Assembly: GCA_902797065.1 (NCBI GenBank) | Contig: CADBRK010000112.1 | Coordinates: forward strand, 1-6,001 | DNA: 6,001 nucleotides | Reading direction: 5' to 3' | DNA from: an uncultured Ruminococcus sp. | GTDB lineage: Bacteria > Bacillota > Clostridia > Oscillospirales > Acutalibacteraceae | Part shown: piece by piece, positions 1 through 4,889 of the stretch | Layout: every line of letters begins with the position of its first letter | Position numbering within the stretch: the first letter of the stretch is position 1 | The notes under the pieces: model-generated | The model's database searches: none | Told to the model about the DNA's origin: nothing | Seen by the model: the letters and a program-made list of their open reading frames with translations, nothing else | Program-made: the position numbers and the translations under genes

Positions 1-1997
1 AGAGTACCGAGTGTGAGCGCGCCGTTTATCATGAACTTCATGTTGCCGGTACCCGAAGCTTCCGTTCCTGCAAGAGAGATCTGCTCGCTTATCTCGGAGG
101 CGGGCATGAGCTTTTCGGCAACGGTTACTCTGTAATCTTCAAGATATACAACTTTAAGCTTGTCGCTTACTCTCGGGTCTTCGTTGATCTTCTTTGCCAT
201 GTTTACGATGAACTGTATGATCTGCTTTGCGAAGTAGTAGCCCGGAGCTGCCTTTGCGCCGAATATGAATGTCTTAGGTGTAAACTCTGCGTTCGGGTTG
301 TCTCTGAGATACTGCCAGAGCGAGAGTATATGCAGAGCGTTGAGCAGCTGTCTCTTATACTCATGCAGACGCTTTACCTGTACGTCGAAGATAGAATTCG
401 GGTCGATGATGATGCCGTTGTTCTCCTGAATGTACTTCGCCATGGCGATCTTGTTGTCAAGCTTGATCTTGGCGAGTCTTTCAAGAACTGCGCTGTCGTC
501 TTTGTACTGCATAAGCTTTGTAAGCTCCGACGCGTCACTGCGGAAGCCGCTGCCGATAAGCTCGGTGATGAGCTTGTCAAGCTCGGGGTTGGACTGATTG
601 AGCCAGCGTCTGTGCGCGATACCGTTTGTTACGTTCGTGAACTTGTCGGGTGTTACAAGATAATAATCATGGAATACCGTATCTTTAAGTATCTGGCTGT
701 GAAGAGCCGATACGCCGTTTACTTTGTAGCTTGCCATAACAGCAAGGTTAGCCATCTTTACAACGCCGTCGTTGAGGATAGCCATTCTGCCTACCTGATA
801 GCCGTCGATACCCAGAGCGTGGAGAGATTCGCAGTAGCGTCTGTTCAACTCGAATACGATCTGATAGATTCTCGGCAGCTTAGCCTTGAACATATCCTCG
901 CCCCAGCATTCGAGAGCCTCGCGCATTACGGTGTGGTTGGTGTAAGCGATAGTCTTTGAAACGATGTCCCACGCTTCGTCCCATCCGTAGCCGTAATCGT
1001 CCATGATTATTCTCATAAGCTCGGGTACGGCAAGTACGGGGTGAGTATCGTTGAGGTGTATCGTTATGTACTCGGGCAGGTTGTCGAGAGTTCTGTTGTT
1101 GAGGAAGTGACGTCTGAGAATATCCTGGATAGTTGCCGATACAAGGAAATACTGCTGGTTGAGTCTGAGACTCTTGCCCTCTGCGTGGTTGTCGCCAGGA
1201 TAGAGGATCTGAGTTATAGACTCCGCCATAGCCTTTTGCTCCATGGCGCGCATGTACTGGCCTTCGTTAAAGAGGTTCATGTCGATGTTCTCTGCCTTTG
1301 CAGACCAGAGTCTTAAACGGCTGATACCCTTGCCGTCGTTGCCCGAAACATACATATCATACGGTACAGCGACTACCTTAGTGGCATTGACTACCTTAAT
1401 GGTACATTTGCCTTCGCCCCAGGTTTCTTCTACATTGCCGTTGAACATAACCTCGACTGCCTTGTCGGGGTGAGACTGCAGCCATACGCTGCCGCCGGGG
1501 AGCCAGTTGTCGGGCAGCTCTGTCTGCCAGCCGTCAACAAGCTTCTGCCTGAATATACCCATCTCGTAGCAGAGAGAGTAACCCATAGAAGAATATGCCT
1601 GAGAAGCAAGTCCGTCCAGGAAGCATGCGGCAAGACGTCCGAGTCCGCCATTGCCCAGACCTGCATCCGGCTCCTGATCGTATATTTTTTCAATGTCTGT
1701 GCCGAGGTTTTTCAGCGCGGCAGACATGGTGTTTTCAAGATTAAGGTTGTAGATGTTGTTTTTCAGCGAACGTCCGAGCAGGAATTCCATGCAGAGATAA
1801 TAAACGGTCTTTTTCTTCTGTTCAACCGTTTTTGTCATAAATTCCTTGTAGCCTTCGCTCATGAGTTCACGGACAACAAGCGCAGTTGCCTTGTAGAAAT
1901 GCTCGTCGGTGGCGTCCTTGACAGATACGCCCATATTGTGCGACAGCTTAGCCTTGATCAGTTCTTCGGCCTGAGCCGCAGTAAGAGTGTAGTTCAT
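1..1997 (-). CDS. glgP: Glycogen/maltodextrin phosphorylase (GT35), 3'-truncated by the window edge
   Basis: Reading the minus strand from the ATG at 1997-1995 gives 665 open codons without a stop, running off the left edge. The protein cleaves alpha-1,4-glucan ends with phosphate to release glucose-1-phosphate, using pyridoxal phosphate (PLP), in the cytoplasm. Visible family signatures, in order: GLGNGGLGRLAACFLDG at 113-129, HLNDTHPVLAVPELMR at 314-329, YTNHTVMREALECW around H355 (equivalent of the active-site His377 of rabbit muscle phosphorylase), KRLHEYKRQ around H545/K548, and EASGTGNMKF with the PLP-binding lysine at K654. Spacings between these residues match rabbit phosphorylase closely (H355 to K654 is 299 versus 303; K548 to K654 is 106 in both). 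The family is about 790-840 residues, so roughly 130-150 C-terminal residues lie outside the window. The start is fixed by GGAGGA six bases upstream. NHTVMREALE has Arg where many homologues have Pro, a minor variation. It is transcribed away from the stress operon. Whether its natural substrate is glycogen or maltodextrin cannot be told from sequence. Confidence 0.97.
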   Translation of the reverse strand, partial: MNYTLTAAQAEELIKAKLSHNMGVSVKDATDEHFYKATALVVRELMSEGYKEFMTKTVEQKKKTVYYLCMEFLLGRSLKNNIYNLNLENTMSAALKNLGTDIEKIYDQEPDAGLGNGGLGRLAACFLDGLASQAYSSMGYSLCYEMGIFRQKLVDGWQTELPDNWLPGGSVWLQSHPDKAVEVMFNGNVEETWGEGKCTIKVVNATKVVAVPYDMYVSGNDGKGISRLRLWSAKAENIDMNLFNEGQYMRAMEQKAMAESITQILYPGDNHAEGKSLRLNQQYFLVSATIQDILRRHFLNNRTLDNLPEYITIHLNDTHPVLAVPELMRIIMDDYGYGWDEAWDIVSKTIAYTNHTVMREALECWGEDMFKAKLPRIYQIVFELNRRYCESLHALGIDGYQVGRMAILNDGVVKMANLAVMASYKVNGVSALHSQILKDTVFHDYYLVTPDKFTNVTNGIAHRRWLNQSNPELDKLITELIGSGFRSDASELTKLMQYKDDSAVLERLAKIKLDNKIAMAKYIQENNGIIIDPNSIFDVQVKRLHEYKRQLLNALHILSLWQYLRDNPNAEFTPKTFIFGAKAAPGYYFAKQIIQFIVNMAKKINEDPRVSDKLKVVYLEDYRVTVAEKLMPASEISEQISLAGTEASGTGNMKFMINGALTLGT

Positions 1998-2003
1998 ACG
2001 ATT

Positions 2004-2009
2004 TCCTCC
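2004..2009 (-). promoter_or_regulatory. glgP ribosome binding site
   Basis: The minus strand reads GGAGGA here, with 6 nt to the ATG at 1997. This is a strong Shine-Dalgarno and settles the start of glgP. Confidence 0.85.
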
Positions 2010-2052
2010 ATATTTTATGGTTTACTGCTGAATTGTAGCATACAGTAGGTTT

Positions 2053-2081
2053 ATTATACAACATTTTAAAATAAATTACAA
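2053..2081 (-). promoter_or_regulatory. Predicted sigma-A promoter of glgP
   Basis: On the minus strand a -35-like TTGTAA (2081-2076) is followed after 17 nt by a perfect TATAAT (2058-2053). Transcription would start near 2046, giving a leader of about 48 nt before the glgP ATG. The -35 matches consensus at four of six positions. The region is AT-rich, so chance matches to the -10 are possible, but position and spacing fit. Confidence 0.6.
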
Positions 2082-2231
2082 CAGCATTTTGTTAAATAGA
2101 TATAATTTTTTAGAAATCTTATACTAAAATTTGACTTGCATAATAATTTTGAAACCTTAAAATAATGCGAAATAGTGTGAAAACAAGCAATTCAAAGAGA
2201 ATACGCGAGCTAAATTAAAATAATCGAAAAT

Positions 2232-2248
2232 ATTGACTTTTCCTGACC
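2232..2248 (-). promoter_or_regulatory. CtsR operator 1 (distal)
   Basis: The minus strand reads GGTCAGGAAAAGTCAAT. Against the known CtsR direct-repeat consensus RGTCAAA-NAN-RGTCAAA both half-sites are recognisable, with deviations at the end of each half. It is in the same orientation as operator 2 and 16 nt from it. Confidence 0.72.
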
Positions 2249-2264
2249 TTGACTTTTTCTGACC
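2248..2264 (-). promoter_or_regulatory. CtsR operator 2 (over the -35)
   Basis: The minus strand reads GGTCAGAAAAAGTCAAG, close to the CtsR consensus RGTCAAA-NAN-RGTCAAA. It contains the -35 hexamer of the operon promoter (2249-2254), so bound repressor would directly block RNA polymerase. Confidence 0.82.
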
Positions 2265-2277
2265 AATGCTGTATAAT
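2249..2277 (+). promoter_or_regulatory. Sigma-A promoter of the ctsR-mcsA-mcsB operon
   Basis: TTGACT at 2249-2254 is separated by exactly 17 nt from a perfect TATAAT at 2272-2277, so this is a near-consensus vegetative promoter. Transcription should start around 2283-2286, leaving a leader of roughly 60 nt. The -35 hexamer lies inside one CtsR operator, a second operator lies immediately upstream, and a third covers the expected start. This is the arrangement of a strong promoter held down by a repressor. A second TTGACT at 2233-2238 belongs to the upstream operator and is too far from the -10 to act as its -35. Confidence 0.88.
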
Positions 2278-2287
2278 AAGATCACAA

Positions 2288-2304
2288 GGTCAAAGAAAGT
2301 CAAA
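2288..2304 (+). promoter_or_regulatory. CtsR operator 3 (over the transcription start, perfect consensus)
   Basis: The plus strand reads GGTCAAAGAAAGTCAAA, which matches RGTCAAA-NAN-RGTCAAA at every position. It begins 10 nt after the -10 box and so covers the likely transcription start and first transcribed bases. It lies on the opposite strand from operators 1 and 2. Confidence 0.92.
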
Positions 2305-2331
2305 GACAAACAACCTTGATGAATACACAGC

Positions 2332-2337
2332 AAAGGG
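2332..2337 (+). promoter_or_regulatory. ctsR ribosome binding site that decides the start
   Basis: AAAGGG ends directly against an ATG at 2338, which leaves no spacing for initiation there, but lies 9 nt before the ATG at 2347. The later ATG is therefore the better start; it also gives the N-terminus MRISDLV, which aligns with NISDIIEQYL in Bacillus CtsR. Confidence 0.7.
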
Positions 2338-2346
2338 ATGAACGAC

Positions 2347-2796
2347 ATGCGTATAAGTGATCTTGTTGCGCGGTATATCATGGATATGCTGGACGAAAAC
2401 GAAGGCGGCGCGGAGATACGCCGCAACGAGCTTGCCGAAACGATAGGCTGTGTACCCTCGCAGATAAACTACGTCATCACATCTCGATTCACGCCCGAAC
2501 AGGGGTATATAGTGGAGAGCAGACGAGGCGGCGGCGGATATATCAGGATAACGCGGGTGAGCATGGATAAGCGTTCGGCAATACTGCATATAATAAGTTC
2601 GATAGGAGAAAACATAGACGCAAAATCGGCTCAGGGACTTATCGGCGAGCTGCTTAACCGCAGCATAATCAACATGCAGACTGCAAAGCTGCTGACAGCC
2701 GCTGTGACCGACAGACCCTATCAGAGTATTCCGCAGGAATACAGGGACGGAGTAAGGGCAGGTATCTTAAAAAGCCTGCTGCTGAATATAGAATAA
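2347..2796 (+). CDS. ctsR: Transcriptional repressor CtsR of class III stress genes
   Basis: CtsR is a dimeric winged helix-turn-helix repressor that binds the RGTCAAA direct repeat upstream of clp genes and its own operon. The 149-residue product (152 if the ATG at 2338 is used) is of family-typical length. The N-terminal DNA-binding domain contains CVPSQINYVI at 35-44 (recognition helix), RFTPEQGYIVESRRGGGGYIRI at about 47-68, including the tetraglycine wing that in Bacillus is reported to act as the heat-sensing element. Residues from about 75 on form the helical C-terminal dimerisation domain, the part contacted by McsB in known systems. It is first in the operon, with 20 nt to mcsA. Its own promoter carries three operators, so negative autoregulation is very likely. 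Confidence 0.97.
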   Translation: MRISDLVARYIMDMLDENEGGAEIRRNELAETIGCVPSQINYVITSRFTPEQGYIVESRRGGGGYIRITRVSMDKRSAILHIISSIGENIDAKSAQGLIGELLNRSIINMQTAKLLTAAVTDRPYQSIPQEYRDGVRAGILKSLLLNIE

Positions 2797-2816
2797 AGGA
2801 AAAGGAGTGTATTGTT

Positions 2817-3350
2817 ATGTTATGTCAAGCATGTCAGAAGAATCAGGCAACCACACATATTAAAAATATCATAAACGGAGAGCTTACGGAAAAACACCTC
2901 TGTCCGGAATGCGCCGCAAAGCAGGGCTACGGAAATGTGTTTGACCATATGTTCGATATAGGCTCGTTTATGAGCGGATTTATGGGAGAACCGTCGTTTG
3001 CGCTTGCGTCCGAAAAGCGCTGCCCCAACTGCGGGATAACACTGTCGCAGATCACAAAGGGCGGAAGAGTCGGCTGCGCAAGGTGCTACGATGTGTTCTA
3101 TGACAGACTTCTCCCGTCTATAAAGCGTATCCACGGCAACACATATCACACGGGCAAAAGGCTTAAAAAGCCTCAGCTTGCAAGCGGAGAGAACAGCGCC
3201 GAAACCGAGGTAAAGCCGTCTCCGAAATCAGAGATAGAGTCACTCGGCGCAGAGCTGCAGGCGGCTGTAAAAGCCCAGGAGTTTGAAAAAGCAGCTCAGC
3301 TTCGTGACAGAATAAATGCGCTCAAAGCAGAACAGGGAGGCAACATATAA
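2817..3350 (+). CDS. mcsA: McsA, zinc-binding activator/adaptor of the McsB arginine kinase
   Basis: McsA stimulates McsB kinase activity and helps direct it to substrates in the stress response. The 177-residue protein shows four CxxC pairs: C3/C6, C29/C32, C69/C72 and C87/C90, forming two zinc-binding modules as in characterised McsA. The C-terminal part, about 137-172, is a UVR motif (SEIESLGAELQAAVKAQEFEKAAQLRDRI region), the short helical hairpin shared with UvrB/UvrC and with the middle of ClpC. A charged, probably flexible linker (about 115-136) joins the two. AAAGGAG at 2801-2807 lies 9 nt before the ATG. Its stop codon overlaps the start of mcsB by one base (TAATG), so the two proteins are probably made in coupled fashion, which suits partners in one complex. 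Confidence 0.96.
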   Translation: MLCQACQKNQATTHIKNIINGELTEKHLCPECAAKQGYGNVFDHMFDIGSFMSGFMGEPSFALASEKRCPNCGITLSQITKGGRVGCARCYDVFYDRLLPSIKRIHGNTYHTGKRLKKPQLASGENSAETEVKPSPKSEIESLGAELQAAVKAQEFEKAAQLRDRINALKAEQGGNI

Positions 3351-4369
3351 TGGATACAAAGTGGTATGAGAAAAACGGCAAAGACGGCGAAGTCGTTATC
3401 AGCACAAGAGTGCGTTTTGCAAGGAACTTAGAGGAGTATCCGTTCCCGATCAGAGCGTCCGCCAATATCAAAAAAGAGATAACCGAAAAGGTAAAAGACG
3501 CAGTTCTTAATAACAATTCAGTTATTGCGACAAGATTTTCCTGCATAAATATGGATAATATAGATATGGGCAGTAAAGTTTCTCTTGTGGAAAGACACCT
3601 TGTAAGCCCCGAGTTTATATCGGGCGGCGATGATAAAACGCTTCTTCTGCTTGACGACGAGAGCGTATCTATCATGATAAACGAGGAGGATCATATCAGG
3701 CTTCAGGTGATGACAGAGGGTTTTGACCTTGACAAGGCGTATGAGCTTGCGAGCAGGATAGACACTCTGCTGGACGAAAGACTAAAATTTGCGTTCTCGG
3801 AGCGTCTCGGCTACCTCACACAGTGCCCGACTAACCTCGGTACGGGTATGAGAGCGTCGGTAATGCTGCACCTGCCCGCACTCAGGGCAACAAAAGCCAT
3901 GCGCAAGATCGCCGAGAACCTTACGAAACTCGGACTCACGATCAGAGGCGCATACGGCGAAGGCACAGACCCCGTTGCGGGAATGTATCAGCTGTCGAAT
4001 CAGATCTCGCTCGGCATCAGCGAGAAAACGGCGATAGATAATCTAAAAAACATCACACGCCAGCTTATCGACAGAGAACTGAAAGCGCGTCAGGCGATAT
4101 GCGCCCAGACAGCCGTTCAGGATAAGATATACCGCAGCGAAGGTATTCTCAGATATGCAAGGCTCATAACCTGCGACGAGGCGCTTAAATGTCTTTCGGA
4201 CATACGCATGGGCGTAACAGCAGGTCTTGTGAAAAATGTATCTCTCGAAACGATAAACAGACTTCTTGTTGAGATACAGCCCGCAACTCTTATGAGCCGT
4301 GAGGGCAAAGCACTTGAACCGTCCGAGCGTGACGAGAAAAGGGCAAGCCTTATCAGGGAGAATCTTTGA
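3350..4369 (+). CDS. mcsB: Protein arginine kinase McsB
   Basis: McsB transfers phosphate from ATP to arginine side chains; phosphoarginine marks proteins for the ClpC-ClpP protease. The 339-residue protein has the phosphagen-kinase fold without the N-terminal domain of creatine/arginine kinases, as expected for McsB. Visible motifs: STRVR at 18-22 (nucleotide binding), NEEDH at 111-115 (includes the catalytic glutamate), CPTNLGTGMRAS at 159-170 with the active-site cysteine C159, and RGAYGEGT at 199-206. The C-terminal RDEKRA at 327-332 matches the RDXXRA phosphoarginine-binding site that allosterically activates McsB, so the enzyme appears fully equipped. GGGAGG at 3335-3340, inside the end of mcsA, lies 9 nt before the ATG. 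Length is slightly under the usual ~350-360 residues, with no motif missing. The next gene, clpC, begins only after a 520-nt repeat island. Confidence 0.97.
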   Translation: MDTKWYEKNGKDGEVVISTRVRFARNLEEYPFPIRASANIKKEITEKVKDAVLNNNSVIATRFSCINMDNIDMGSKVSLVERHLVSPEFISGGDDKTLLLLDDESVSIMINEEDHIRLQVMTEGFDLDKAYELASRIDTLLDERLKFAFSERLGYLTQCPTNLGTGMRASVMLHLPALRATKAMRKIAENLTKLGLTIRGAYGEGTDPVAGMYQLSNQISLGISEKTAIDNLKNITRQLIDRELKARQAICAQTAVQDKIYRSEGILRYARLITCDEALKCLSDIRMGVTAGLVKNVSLETINRLLVEIQPATLMSREGKALEPSERDEKRASLIRENL

Positions 4370-4376
4370 CGGGAAG

Positions 4377-4425
4377 CAATTTTATTAATTCGGAATGAGG
4401 AATTAGGAATGAGGAATTGTTTTTT
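4377..4425 (+). terminator. Possible weak terminator after mcsB
   Basis: An outer stem CAATT (4377-4381)/AATTG (4415-4419) encloses an inner stem TAATTC (4386-4391)/GAATTA (4400-4405), followed by six T at 4420-4425. The stems are AT-rich and interrupted, so any termination would be partial, and the pairing partly results from the tandem repeat. This is a tentative call. Confidence 0.3.
4392..4419 (+). repeat. Two tandem copies of a 14-nt unit
   Basis: GGAATGAGGAATTA (4392-4405) is followed directly by GGAATGAGGAATTG (4406-4419); only the last base differs. AATTC just before it is an inverted partner of the GAATT within the unit. From memory, runs of this GGAATGAGGAATT type are scattered between genes in Ruminococcus-like genomes. 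Confidence 0.8.
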
Positions 4426-4471
4426 AGTTCGGAAAGAGCGGGTTAATGGAAAATTGAAAATGTCTATTTAA

Positions 4472-4497
4472 ACTATACCCATGAAAATGGACATAGT
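4472..4497 (+). other. Hairpin with GAAA tetraloop
   Basis: ACTAT (4472-4476) pairs with ATAGT (4493-4497) and CCAT (4479-4482) with ATGG (4487-4490), closing on a GAAA loop, with a symmetric AC/AC internal loop between the stems. An alternative 9-bp stem, TGTCTATTT (4461-4469) with AAATGGACA (4485-4493, one T-G wobble), uses the same 3' bases, so the two folds exclude each other. It could be a transcript-end structure, a repeat component, or chance. Confidence 0.4.
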
Positions 4498-4534
4498 AAG
4501 GCTGGCGTAAGAGCAAAAAGCTGCTTCGCAGATA

Positions 4535-4628
4535 CCCCTCTGTCACTGCGTGACATCTCCCCTTTCAGGTGAGACAAAGAAAGCCGTCCCTGGAAGGGAA
4601 GGTGGCAGCCGAAGGCTGACGGAAGGGT
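4535..4628. repeat. REP-like interspersed repeat with several short hairpins
   Basis: This stretch of about 95 nt holds successive small stems: GTCAC/GTGAC (4542-4546 with 4550-4554), CTTTC/GAAAG (4562-4566 with 4579-4583), TCCCT/AGGGA (4587-4591 with 4595-4599) and CAGCC/GGCTG (4606-4610 with 4614-4618), plus an enclosing CCGTC/GACGG (4584-4588 with 4618-4622). It is more GC-rich than its surroundings. The beginning CTCTGTCACTGCGTGACATC and the reverse-strand end CCCTTCCGTCAGCC resemble a repeat family I recall from many Clostridia genomes, where it is often mis-annotated as small proteins. The exact ends are uncertain, and only one copy is in the window. Confidence 0.6.
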
Positions 4629-4640
4629 AAAAACGAATTT

Positions 4641-4719
4641 TACAATAATTTTGACGCGAGTTTTGTAGTTAGATAATTCAATACCGGGTACGCGAAATGT
4701 GAGGTCGGGAAGCCCCGAC
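4641..4719 (+). repeat. Diverged direct repeat, copy A, with terminal hairpin
   Basis: It begins with TACAATAATTTTGACGCGAG (4641-4660), which differs from copy B at one base. Identity without gaps continues more weakly to 4703, giving 47 of 63 identical positions by my count, including a shared GTACGCG (4688-4694). GAAATGTGAG at 4694-4703 is followed immediately by a hairpin, GTCGGG (4704-4709), loop AAGC, CCCGAC (4714-4719). An outer GCGAA (4692-4696)/TTCGC (4726-4730) could extend the structure. Confidence 0.65.
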
Positions 4720-4771
4720 AGGCAATTCGCACACAAACTTTATTGCAAATCAAAAAACAAAGCATGCGTCT

Positions 4772-4874
4772 TACTATAATTTTGACGCGAGCTTTGAAGC
4801 AAGGAAATAAAAAACCAAGTACGCGTAATACGTGCAGGCGTGTGCCTGCCGAAATGTGAGCGGCGACTCGCCGC
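4772..4874 (+). repeat. Diverged direct repeat, copy B, with two hairpins
   Basis: It begins with TACTATAATTTTGACGCGAG (4772-4791), 131 nt after copy A. After the shared GTACGCG (4819-4825) it carries an extra hairpin, GCAGGC (4834-4839), loop GTGT, GCCTGC (4844-4849). Then comes the same GAAATGTGAG (4851-4860) as in copy A, leading into a different hairpin, GCGGCG (4860-4865), loop ACT, CGCCGC (4869-4874). So the position of the stem is kept between copies while its sequence differs. The last stem ends directly at the clpC Shine-Dalgarno. Confidence 0.65.
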
Positions 4875-4882
4875 AAGGAGGG
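4875..4882 (+). promoter_or_regulatory. clpC ribosome binding site that decides the start
   Basis: AAGGAGGG lies 7 nt before the ATG at 4890 and only 3 nt before an out-of-frame ATG at 4886 that stops after three codons. The ATG at 4890 is therefore the real start. The site directly follows a 6-bp GC stem (4860-4874), which may affect ribosome access. Confidence 0.85.
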
Positions 4883-4889
4883 TTTATGT

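Larger units (their letters stand above)
1998..2346. other. Divergent glgP/ctsR intergenic region
   Basis: This stretch of about 350 nt lies between two divergently transcribed genes. The glgP promoter sits at its left end and the ctsR promoter with three CtsR boxes at its right end. The middle part, about 2082-2230, is very AT-rich. I see no gene, terminator or stable hairpin in it. A lone TTGACT at 2131-2136 has no correctly spaced -10. Confidence 0.8.
4370..4889 (+). other. Repeat- and hairpin-rich non-coding island between mcsB and clpC
   Basis: There is no credible protein gene in these 520 nt; short open frames on the minus strand have no ribosome binding site and fall on the repeats. 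In order it contains a 14-nt tandem repeat with a weak terminator-like fold, a hairpin with a GAAA loop, a cluster of short hairpins of about 95 nt, two diverged copies of an element beginning with a shared 20-nt core, and the clpC ribosome binding site. I found no CtsR box and no well-spaced promoter; a TATAAT at 4775-4780 has no -35 at a usable distance. clpC is therefore either read through from the ctsR promoter or served by a promoter I cannot recognise. Confidence 0.75.

Noticed and set aside
330..959. Open frame of 209 codons on the plus strand
   Set aside because: It lies entirely antisense to glgP, whose minus-strand reading matches the phosphorylase family residue by residue; it has no ribosome binding site and resembles no known protein.
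1470..2048. Open frame of 192 codons on the plus strand
   Set aside because: Antisense shadow of the glgP 5' end; it even crosses the glgP ribosome binding site and leader and has no Shine-Dalgarno of its own.
2131..2163. TTGACT with downstream TAAAAT as a second plus-strand promoter
   Set aside because: The spacer is 21 nt, too long, and the area is AT-rich enough to give such matches by chance.
2338..2346. Upstream ATG of ctsR giving three more residues (MND)
   Set aside because: AAAGGG abuts this ATG with no spacing; the ATG at 2347 has 9-nt spacing and the N-terminus expected for CtsR.
4650..4787. TTTTGACG in both repeat copies as CtsR half-sites or -35 boxes
   Set aside because: The half-site reads CGTCAAA rather than RGTCAAA and has no partner at the 3-nt spacing; as -35 boxes they lack a good -10 at 16-18 nt.
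4473..4876. Two overlapping minus-strand open frames of about 80 codons
   Set aside because: They fall on the hairpin repeats and the duplicated element, have no ribosome binding sites, and their translations look like repeat-derived sequence often mis-annotated as small proteins.
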